Source: an uncultured Lachnospiraceae bacterium
Lineage (GTDB): Bacteria; Bacillota; Clostridia; Lachnospirales; Lachnospiraceae
DNA: 41,941 nt
Assembly (NCBI GenBank): GCA_902789175.1
Contig: CADANF010000019.1
Location: 1-41,941 of the forward strand
Direction: 5' to 3'
The notes under the pieces are model-generated. The model was not told the origin of the DNA. It ran no database searches and saw only the letters and a list, made by a program, of their open reading frames with translations. Position numbers and translations under genes: made by a program. This document shows positions 1 to 6,751 of the stretch, piece after piece. Position 1 is the first letter of the stretch. Each line of letters starts with the position of its first letter.

Positions 1-4
1 TTTA

Positions 5-87
5 TTCACTTAATAAGTGAAATGCAATATTCAGTTAAAATATAGTAACTATGTGGCTTTCAGCCACTTTCACGGCTCTGCCGTGAA
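5..87. repeat. Array of three short perfect palindromes upstream of the first gene
   Basis: Three hairpin-forming palindromes follow each other: 5-21 (TTCACTTA-A-TAAGTGAA), 53-67 (GTGGCT-TTC-AGCCAC) and 69-87 (TTCACGGC-TCT-GCCGTGAA). The last two are one base apart and more GC-rich than the surroundings. None is followed by a T-run, so they do not look like ordinary terminators. The pair at 53-87 has the look of a small dispersed palindromic (REP/BOX-like) element, but no second copy was seen in this window. They lie directly in front of a gene whose start codon is missing. Confidence 0.6.
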
Positions 88-104
88 TAATTTAGGATAA
101 ATAT

Positions 105-1337
105 TTAGTTTTTAGGAAAAGAATTATTGCATCAGGAATCGGAATTCTGCTTGCTGCTTCACTTGCAGCCTGTGGTTCTACTGGTGGATCTGATAACGTA
201 TCTACTGAAACATCAACTTCAGTTACAACAGAAGCAGTTACTGAAAAGAAAGAGGAAGTAAAGGCAACTGATACTACTAACAGTGCTGATACAAATGAAT
301 TAACATCTAATATCACTCTTAGCGATGAAAAAGATATAACTATAACAGAAGAGGGAACTTATTATATTACAGGCAGTGTAAAGAATTGTACTATAAGAAT
401 TGAGGCTGATAAGGAAAATGCAAAGGTAAATATCGTATTGGATGGAGTTAGTATTGAAAATACCAATAAACCTTGTATATATGTTGTGTCAGCTGCTAAA
501 ACTACCATCACAACAAAAACTGCTTCTAGTCTTAAAGTTACTGGAACTATAGAAGATGATGGAGATACAACACCTGATGCAGTTATTTACGCAAAAGATG
601 ATATTAAATTTGATGGAGAGGCGTGCCTTACATTAGATTCTTCTGAGACAGAGTCACTTAATACTATAACTGGAAAAGATGATATTAAATTTGAAGGTGG
701 AGAATATAAGATCACATCAAGTAAAAATGCTGTAAGAGCAAATAATTCAATAGAAGTAGAAGATGGATCGTTTACGATCGATGCAAAAGATGACGGACTT
801 CATGCTGAATATAATGATGATGATTCTGTTGGAAATATAGAGATCACAGGTGGCACATTTAATATCAAGGCTGGAGATGATGGATTACACGCCACAACAA
901 CCGTAGTTATCAGCGGTGGAGATATAACTATAGATGCGGCTGAAGGAATAGAAGCGACACAGGTTGAGATAAATGATGGAAATATAACAATTAATGCCAG
1001 TGATGATGGAATCAATGCAGCTCATAAGAGTAATGCCATAAGCCCGCTTATCACATTCAATGGCGGAAATACCACTATTACAATGGGAGCCGGAGATACA
1101 GATGCAGTAGATGCCAATGGTGATATCGTTGTTAATGATGGAGTGATAACTATTACCGCACCAACTTCTTCTTTCGATCATGATGGAAGCGGAACTATTA
1201 ATGGTGGAACAGTAACTATTAATGGAGAAGTTGTAACTGAAATGCCGGAAAATCAGATGGGCGGTGGAAGACAGATGGGCGGTCAAGGTCAGATGGGTGA
1301 CCCGGGTCAGATGGGAGGTCCTGGACAGAGACCTTAA
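105..1337 (+). CDS. Carbohydrate-binding lipoprotein, Cthe_2159-like (start codon unresolved)
   Basis: The frame encodes a lipoprotein signal (FRKRIIASGIGILLAASLAAC) with lipobox L-A-A-C, then a Ser/Thr/Glu-rich linker and a right-handed beta-helix-like body of repeated I-x-I/G-G-x-F and D-D-G-L/I-H/N-A motifs. It ends in a Gly/Met/Gln-rich tail of QMGG repeats. This pattern fits the Cthe_2159 carbohydrate-binding family (former DUF4353), surface proteins that bind cellulose or pectin. The frame is open from 96, but it has no ATG, GTG or TTG before the signal peptide. The first ATG, at 438, lies well inside the domain and would remove the signal. TTA at 105-107 is one base from a TTG start and sits 7 bases after AGGA (94-97). 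ATT at 123 or 126 is another option. The gene may be inactivated, may use a rare start, or the sequence may hold an error. Confidence 0.7.
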   Translation, partial: LVFRKRIIASGIGILLAASLAACGSTGGSDNVSTETSTSVTTEAVTEKKEEVKATDTTNSADTNELTSNITLSDEKDITITEEGTYYITGSVKNCTIRIEADKENAKVNIVLDGVSIENTNKPCIYVVSAAKTTITTKTASSLKVTGTIEDDGDTTPDAVIYAKDDIKFDGEACLTLDSSETESLNTITGKDDIKFEGGEYKITSSKNAVRANNSIEVEDGSFTIDAKDDGLHAEYNDDDSVGNIEITGGTFNIKAGDDGLHATTTVVISGGDITIDAAEGIEATQVEINDGNITINASDDGINAAHKSNAISPLITFNGGNTTITMGAGDTDAVDANGDIVVNDGVITITAPTSSFDHDGSGTINGGTVTINGEVVTEMPENQMGGGRQMGGQGQMGDPGQMGGPGQRP

Positions 1338-1362
1338 TGAAACCTGGATCCTAACAAAACCG

Positions 1363-1391
1363 GAACTTTAATAAGCTGAACTTTAATAAGC
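1363..1391 (+). repeat. Tandem 14-bp direct repeat
   Basis: GAACTTTAATAAGC occurs at 1363-1376 and again at 1378-1391, a period of 15. It lies between the lipoprotein stop and the promoter of the next operon. No function can be read from it. Confidence 0.5.
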
Positions 1392-1401
1392 ATTCGCGGG
1401 G

Positions 1402-1430
1402 TTTACTAAATTGTCCATTTATTCTATAAT
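1402..1430 (+). promoter_or_regulatory. Sigma-A-type promoter of the glycosyltransferase operon
   Basis: TTTACT (1402-1407) and a consensus TATAAT (1425-1430) are separated by 17 bases. The predicted start near 1437 leaves a leader of about 60 bases before the GT2 gene. The leader contains an imperfect stem (GCTTTTAAGT with ACTTAAAGC). Confidence 0.55.
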
Positions 1431-1500
1431 CGGAAATAGTGCTTTTAAGTTTTTAAAAGACTTAAAGCTTTAAATTATGAAATAATGGACAGGGCGGTTT

Positions 1501-2460
1501 ATGAAGCAATTGACCAAGGTATTGTCTTTAGTAGTGCCATGCTTTAATGAAGAGGAAAACATCTCTTTATTCTATGAAGCGGTTTTGGATGTATTTGAAT
1601 CCATGAGAGAAGATTTAGAGATCATCTTTGTTAATGATGGCTCTACAGATAATACTTATGATGAGATAAAGAAGTTAATAAAGAAAAACAATGGCATGGA
1701 TATTAAAGTCGTTGATTTTTCAAGAAATTTTGGTAAAGAGGCAGCAATCCTTGCAGGACTTAGAGAAGCAACTGGAGAATATACAGCACTTATCGATGCA
1801 GATCTTCAGCAGCATCCTAAATATGTGCTTGAAATGATGGAATTTCTTAAGCAGAACAAAGATTATGATGAAGTTGCCTGCTACCAGAAGAAACGTAAAG
1901 AAAGTTTTATTATGAAAGTCTTAAAGGCTGGATTCTATTCAGGTATCAAGAAGATGACAGAGATTGAGATACCTGCCGCAGCCAGCGATTTCAGGTGCTT
2001 TAGATCAACTGTAAAGGATGCAGTGATATCACTTCAGGAGAAAAGCAGATTCTCCAAGGGGTTATTTGCATGGGTAGGATATAATACATATCTTATGCCT
2101 TATACAGTTGAAGAAAGAAAAAAAGGAAAATCCAAATGGAATATAAGCAAGTTATTTAAATATGCCTTTGGCGGGATCACAGATTATTCAACGTCACCGC
2201 TGCTGTGGCCATTTAAAAGCGGAATGATAATAAGTTCTATCAGCTTTATAACATTTATAGTTTTACTGATACTTAGGCTGGCAGAAAAACAAGTGGCAGA
2301 CCTGTGGATAATTTTGGTATTTATGCTTTTGCTTTTTGGAATACTTCTTATAAATCTTGGAGTTTTAGGCATTTATACAGCTAAAAATACAGTTGAGATA
2401 AAGAACAGACCTGTATATGTGATCAGAGAAAAAATAAGTAAAGATAATAAAGAAAATTAA
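1501..2460 (+). CDS. Family 2 glycosyltransferase, DPM1/GtrB-like
   Basis: A 319-aa GT-A fold glycosyltransferase. The N-terminus reads LSLVVPCFNEEENI, followed by VNDGSTDNT (nucleotide-sugar binding) and DADLQQHP (metal-binding Asp). This is the pattern of polyisoprenyl-phosphate hexose transferases (GtrB, YkoT, dolichol-phosphate-mannose synthase type), which charge undecaprenyl phosphate with a sugar on the cytoplasmic face. Two membrane segments lie near the C-terminus (about 240-262 and 270-295), usual for GtrB. The GtrA-like gene starts 12 bases downstream, which supports a lipid-linked sugar pathway. GGGCGG just before ATG 1501 is a modest ribosome site. The sugar and final acceptor cannot be told from sequence. 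Confidence 0.88.
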   Translation: MKQLTKVLSLVVPCFNEEENISLFYEAVLDVFESMREDLEIIFVNDGSTDNTYDEIKKLIKKNNGMDIKVVDFSRNFGKEAAILAGLREATGEYTALIDADLQQHPKYVLEMMEFLKQNKDYDEVACYQKKRKESFIMKVLKAGFYSGIKKMTEIEIPAAASDFRCFRSTVKDAVISLQEKSRFSKGLFAWVGYNTYLMPYTVEERKKGKSKWNISKLFKYAFGGITDYSTSPLLWPFKSGMIISSISFITFIVLLILRLAEKQVADLWIILVFMLLLFGILLINLGVLGIYTAKNTVEIKNRPVYVIREKISKDNKEN

Positions 2461-2472
2461 GTGGTAGTGTAA

Positions 2473-2910
2473 ATGATAGATAAGATTAAGAGTCTTGCAG
2501 TTAAATATAGGGAACTTATAACCTATATAATTGCCGGGGCTATGACAACTGTTATCAGTCTGGGATCTTTCTTTTTATTAACATTATTTTTTCTTAATCC
2601 AAAGAAAAATATAGAATTAAGCATTGCAAATGTTATCTCCTGGATACTTGCAGTTACATTTGCATATTTTATTAATAGATACGTTGTTTTTAGAAGTAAA
2701 GAGGAGAATATTCCAAAGGAAATGGCAAAATTTTATATCGCAAGACTAGGAAGTCTTTTGCTGGATATAATCTTTATGCTATTTTTCGTTAATGTGGTAG
2801 GTATGGATCATAAGGTGGCAAAGTTATTGGTTCAGATCCTTATCCTTATCACTAATTATTTATTAAGTAAATTCTTGATATTTAAGAAGAATAAAAACAA
2901 AGATCAGTAA
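2473..2910 (+). CDS. GtrA-family membrane protein
   Basis: A 145-aa protein with four predicted membrane helices (roughly 17-37, 50-70, 86-106 and 113-133). It carries the GtrA hallmark of a mid-protein segment reading WILAVTFAYFINRYVVF with basic residues after it. GtrA proteins are thought to flip polyprenyl-linked sugars across the membrane for surface polysaccharide or teichoic acid glycosylation. It follows the GT2 gene after a 12-base gap, the classical GtrA/GtrB pairing. The length is normal for the family. Confidence 0.85.
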   Translation: MIDKIKSLAVKYRELITYIIAGAMTTVISLGSFFLLTLFFLNPKKNIELSIANVISWILAVTFAYFINRYVVFRSKEENIPKEMAKFYIARLGSLLLDIIFMLFFVNVVGMDHKVAKLLVQILILITNYLLSKFLIFKKNKNKDQ

Positions 2911-2929
2911 TAAGGAAGATTATGACATA

Positions 2930-4207
2930 ATGAAACGTGATAAAAATCTGAAATGGGCTAAGCTGGATAATACAGCGAACCTCTTCCCTGTGATCGCAAG
3001 AGAGGGAATGAGTAATGTATATAGGATTTCAGTAATTTTAAAAGAAGAGATAAAGGGAGAACTATTGCAGGAAGCATTGGAGACAGTTCTGCCTTATTTT
3101 GATGTGTTTAAATCAACCATGAAGAAAGGAATCTTCTGGTATTATTTTGAAGAAAATAAAGCTAAGGCACCGGTGGTAAAAGAAGAATATACATATCCGT
3201 GTATGTATATCAATCCTTATAGTAACCATAACTATCTTTTCAGAGTTTCATTCTATAAGAATAGGATAAATCTTGAGGTGTTTCATGCACTTACAGATGG
3301 AAATGGTGCCATTAATTTCCTTAAAGAGATAACATATCAATATATAAGAAATGCTCATCCTGAGCTTTCAAGTCAGGTGAGAAATGCACTTGCCCCGGAG
3401 ACTTCCCTTGATACTCAGGATAGTTATGTTAGAAATTATAAGCGTAAGGAAAAGAAGACTTATAAGACTAAGAAGGCAGTGATAATAAAAGGGGAGAAAC
3501 TGCCTATAAATCAGTTTGCCATTATACATGGAGTTATGCCTATAAAGGATATCAAGGCAGCAGCAAAGAAATATAATGTGACTATCAATACTTATATTGT
3601 TGCGGCTTATACCTGGGCTATATATAACGGTTATCTTAATGGTGCAGAGTCAAAAAAACCGATATCTATATGCGTTCCGGTTAACTTAAGGCCTTATTTT
3701 AACTCGGATACAAATAAGAATTTCTTTGTTGTGGTCACATCAGAATTCTATCCTGATAAGGACCATTACACCTTTGAAGAAGTAGTGGTGCATGTTAAGG
3801 AAAGTTTAGAAAAGCAGATAAATAAAGAAAATCTTGAAAAATTATTCTCATATAATGTATCTAATGAGAAGAATCTTGTACTTAGAGCGATCCCTCTTTT
3901 TATTAAGAAGATTGCCATGAGATTTGTTTACAATGCGTCAGCTAAAGCAAATACATCGACAGTTACTAACCTTGGTATCATAAAGACTTCTGATCCTTAT
4001 TCACAGTATATTGAAAGATTCCAGGCAATCCTTTCAATGTCAAAGGGACAGAATATGAAGATAACTGTTTTTTCATATGGTGATATGCTTACCCTTACTT
4101 TCAGTGCATGTATTCAGGAATCAGAAATACAGAAATGGTTCTTTAGAACTCTTTCAAGTGATGGAGTAAATGTTTCTATCGAAACGAATGGAGTATATTA
4201 TGAGTAG
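2930..4207 (+). CDS. Acyltransferase with HxxxDG motif (condensation / alcohol acetyltransferase-like)
   Basis: A 425-aa soluble protein with the catalytic motif HALTDG (His119, Asp123) of the CoA-dependent acyltransferase superfamily, which includes condensation domains, alcohol acetyltransferases and wax ester synthases. A second conserved-looking stretch, PISICVPVNLRPYF, lies near residues 243-256, as in two-lobed members. No carrier-protein domain is present, so a free-standing O-acyltransferase is more likely than a peptide synthetase part. It sits between GtrA and a DUF6320 gene, and its last codons overlap the DUF6320 start by 8 bases. The acceptor may be a lipid or glycan made by the operon, but that is inference. 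Confidence 0.7.
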   Translation: MKRDKNLKWAKLDNTANLFPVIAREGMSNVYRISVILKEEIKGELLQEALETVLPYFDVFKSTMKKGIFWYYFEENKAKAPVVKEEYTYPCMYINPYSNHNYLFRVSFYKNRINLEVFHALTDGNGAINFLKEITYQYIRNAHPELSSQVRNALAPETSLDTQDSYVRNYKRKEKKTYKTKKAVIIKGEKLPINQFAIIHGVMPIKDIKAAAKKYNVTINTYIVAAYTWAIYNGYLNGAESKKPISICVPVNLRPYFNSDTNKNFFVVVTSEFYPDKDHYTFEEVVVHVKESLEKQINKENLEKLFSYNVSNEKNLVLRAIPLFIKKIAMRFVYNASAKANTSTVTNLGIIKTSDPYSQYIERFQAILSMSKGQNMKITVFSYGDMLTLTFSACIQESEIQKWFFRTLSSDGVNVSIETNGVYYE

Positions 4208-4880
4208 AAGATGTGTGAGATGTAATATTGAAATAAAAGATGATGCCATCGAGTGTCCTTTATGTCATGGAGTTCTTGAAAATGCTCATGAGAAGGAATC
4301 AAGATCCCTTACATATCCTGATGTCAGTGAATCATTAAAGAAGATGCAGTTACTTATAAGGATAATAATATTCCTTTCTATCATTGCTGAAACTACAGTG
4401 ATAATCATTAACTATGTAACTTTTAATGGAGTATACTGGTCACTTCTTGTAGGGCTGGAACTTACATATGGATGCTTTGTCATAACCTATTCATTTCAAA
4501 AAAGGAAAAGCATTCAGCGCCTTTTACAGGGACAGATGTTTGCAACGGGAATAGTTCTGGTGCTTACTGATCTTCTGGTAGGATGGCAGGGCTGGTCGGT
4601 GTCTTATGCCCTTCCGATAACATTTGTTGCTGCAGATGTAATGGCTATAGTGTTCATGATTATTGCTATTGATGGATGGCAGAATTATATAATGACGGAA
4701 ATTGTCACCTTTATTCTTAGTATAATAGATGCTATAGTTGGTTTGAACAAACATATGAGATTTGGCAGCACCCTGCTGCAGCTTATTGCTGTGCTATTCA
4801 CGGGTATTGTGTTGTTAGGAACCATTCTTTTTGGTGGCCGCATGATTTCAAATGAAATAAAGAGAAGATTCCGGGTTTAG
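4200..4880 (+). CDS. DUF6320-type membrane protein with N-terminal zinc ribbon
   Basis: A 226-aa protein that starts with a small zinc ribbon (CVRCN about residues 5-9 and CPLCH about 21-25), then about six hydrophobic segments in the remainder. The start at 4200 is preferred over an in-frame ATG at 4170. It has GGAG 6 bases upstream and overlaps the previous stop (ATGAGTAG), indicating translational coupling, and it places the zinc ribbon at the very N-terminus. Neighbouring O-acyltransferase and DUF6320 genes are a recurring pair in Firmicutes. No biochemical function is known to me. Confidence 0.72.
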   Translation: MSRRCVRCNIEIKDDAIECPLCHGVLENAHEKESRSLTYPDVSESLKKMQLLIRIIIFLSIIAETTVIIINYVTFNGVYWSLLVGLELTYGCFVITYSFQKRKSIQRLLQGQMFATGIVLVLTDLLVGWQGWSVSYALPITFVAADVMAIVFMIIAIDGWQNYIMTEIVTFILSIIDAIVGLNKHMRFGSTLLQLIAVLFTGIVLLGTILFGGRMISNEIKRRFRV

Positions 4881-4897
4881 GATATAAGGAGACAGAC

Positions 4898-6649
4898 ATG
4901 AATTACGCAGGAATATCACATTACGCAGATCAAAGAGACTGCTTTTTTCTTGAAAATGGAAAACTTAGGATTAGATTATCAACAGGTAAGGGGGATATCA
5001 GTGCTATATATCTTCATACCAGAGATAAATATATACCGGTAGAAAAATATGACACAAGAAATTGTTGTGAAATGAAGAGATATGCCAGTGATTTCGGTCA
5101 CGATTATTATATGGCGGACATAGATATAATGGAGAGACCGGGAACTGAAAATTCAGGTAATCCTGAGACTCTTTGTCTTAGATATTTCTTTGAACTTATA
5201 GATTCAGCAGGTGCCCGTATATGGTTTGGTGATTCAAGATTTTTCTCATGCGAGCCTTGGGGAGTTGAATCAATGTTTGACTGTCCGCTTCTTTCCAGAA
5301 GAGAAGATATTTTTTTTATTCCTTCCTGGGCAAAGAATGCAGTTGTTTATCAGATTTTTCCTACAAGATTTGCAACAACAGAAGATATACCTGATGAAGT
5401 ATGGTATCAGGAACCTATTGACTGGAAGGCAGATCTTAAGGGTAATCTTAAAGGTATAATCAATCATCTTGATCATATAAAAGGGATGGGTGTCGATGTT
5501 ATATATATGACACCTATCTTTAAGTCTGATTCATCTCATAAATATGACACCATTGATTATTATACAGTAGATCCATCTCTTGGAACTGCAGAGGATCTTC
5601 ATCAGCTGATAGATAAGGCTCATGAGTTGAATATGAGAGTTATGCTGGATGGTGTATTTAACCATACAGCTACAGATTTCTTTGCCTTTAAGGATGTGAT
5701 CGAAAAAGGAAGAGAATCTAAATACTGGGATTGGTATTATATGGATTCTATGCCTATTGATTATGGAACAGCTGATAGAAAACCTTCTTATCAGAGCTTT
5801 GCTTACCATGGAGGCATGCCAAAGCTTAACATCAGTAATCCAGAAGTTGCTGATTATGTGCTTGAAGTAGCTAAGTATTATATTAAAGATTTTGGCATCG
5901 ACGGTTGGAGACTGGATGTAGGAGATGAGATAGGTCATGATTTCTGGAGAAGATTCAGAAAAGAGATAAAGGCCATTAATCCTGAGGCTCTTATCGTAGG
6001 TGAAGTATGGCATTATGCTCCTGATTTCCTTCAGGGAGATCAGTGGGATTCAGTTATGAATTATGCATTCTTTAAGAGTGTTTCTTCAATGATATGTGAT
6101 AATTCTTTAAGACCATCTGAGTTTATGGCAGAGCAGGGATTCTTATTAGGACAGTATCATAGTGCCGTTATCCCGGTACTTTGGAATTTGATAGACAGTC
6201 ATGATACAAGTCGTTTCTTATATAGAGCAGGAGGAGATAAGAGAAAGCTTCGCCTGGCAGCGGCTATGGAAATGCTTCTTCCTGGAACACCATTCCTTTA
6301 TTATGGAGATGAGGTGGGACTTACAGGAGCTGAGGATCCGGATAACAGACGTGGAATGATCTGGGATGAGAATAGACAGGATAAGGAACTTTATGCCTGG
6401 TATCAGAGACTTACATATTTTAGACATATGATACATGCGATAACAGAAGGGTCTTATTCTTATACTGAAAGTGATAATATGAAGAATCTTCTTTCATATC
6501 ATCTTACTTCTGGTGAGATCCTTATTTTCCATACACAGGACAAAGAGGCTTCGGTTATGGAATATGCTGGATTTAAGGATTTATTATCTGATTCAGAATT
6601 TGGCGGTACACTAAGTGGTTATCAGTGTGTATTACTTATAAAAAATTAA
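4898..6649 (+). CDS. GH13 alpha-glycosidase (neopullulanase / cyclomaltodextrinase type)
   Basis: A 583-aa cytoplasmic enzyme with no signal peptide. Residues about 1-130 resemble the CBM34-like N-domain of neopullulanases. The (beta/alpha)8 barrel follows with all four GH13 motifs: DGVFNH (region I), GWRLDVGDE with nucleophile Asp340 (II), GEVW with acid/base Glu369 (III) and SHDTSR with Asp436 (IV). Length and layout match GH13_20 enzymes that hydrolyse cyclodextrins, pullulan or short maltodextrins inside the cell. It starts 17 bases after the DUF6320 stop with AAGGAG upstream. A hairpin with a T-run follows the stop. Placement in a glycan/acyl operon is unusual for a maltodextrin enzyme. 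Confidence 0.88.
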   Translation: MNYAGISHYADQRDCFFLENGKLRIRLSTGKGDISAIYLHTRDKYIPVEKYDTRNCCEMKRYASDFGHDYYMADIDIMERPGTENSGNPETLCLRYFFELIDSAGARIWFGDSRFFSCEPWGVESMFDCPLLSRREDIFFIPSWAKNAVVYQIFPTRFATTEDIPDEVWYQEPIDWKADLKGNLKGIINHLDHIKGMGVDVIYMTPIFKSDSSHKYDTIDYYTVDPSLGTAEDLHQLIDKAHELNMRVMLDGVFNHTATDFFAFKDVIEKGRESKYWDWYYMDSMPIDYGTADRKPSYQSFAYHGGMPKLNISNPEVADYVLEVAKYYIKDFGIDGWRLDVGDEIGHDFWRRFRKEIKAINPEALIVGEVWHYAPDFLQGDQWDSVMNYAFFKSVSSMICDNSLRPSEFMAEQGFLLGQYHSAVIPVLWNLIDSHDTSRFLYRAGGDKRKLRLAAAMEMLLPGTPFLYYGDEVGLTGAEDPDNRRGMIWDENRQDKELYAWYQRLTYFRHMIHAITEGSYSYTESDNMKNLLSYHLTSGEILIFHTQDKEASVMEYAGFKDLLSDSEFGGTLSGYQCVLLIKN

Positions 6650-6664
6650 TTAAAAATATTTAGT

Positions 6665-6704
6665 AAAAAAGGGGTGAGATTTGTTTTCACTCTTTTTTTT
6701 TGGA
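6665..6704 (+). terminator. Intrinsic terminator after the GH13 gene
   Basis: An A-rich arm ending in GGGGTGA (6665-6677) can pair, with G-U wobbles, with TCACTC followed by a run of T. It closes the 1.4-6.65 kb operon and lies before the ribosome site of the next gene, which argues against starting that gene inside it at 6674. Confidence 0.6.
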
Positions 6705-6751
6705 CACAGAATAAACAAAAAAATGATGCACTATATAAGGGGAGGTTTGAT

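Noticed and set aside
885-1286. 133-codon open frame on the minus strand within the carbohydrate-binding gene
   Set aside because: It is a shadow of the repetitive beta-helix coding sequence, with no ribosome site and no recognisable protein features.
5531-6013. 160-codon minus-strand frame inside the GH13 gene
   Set aside because: The + strand encodes all GH13 catalytic motifs across this stretch; the minus frame is a codon-usage shadow.
6674-6751. Upstream ATG extending the PAS-GGDEF-EAL protein by 26 residues
   Set aside because: It lies in the preceding terminator hairpin and has no ribosome site, whereas 6752 has AGGGGAGG at ideal spacing.
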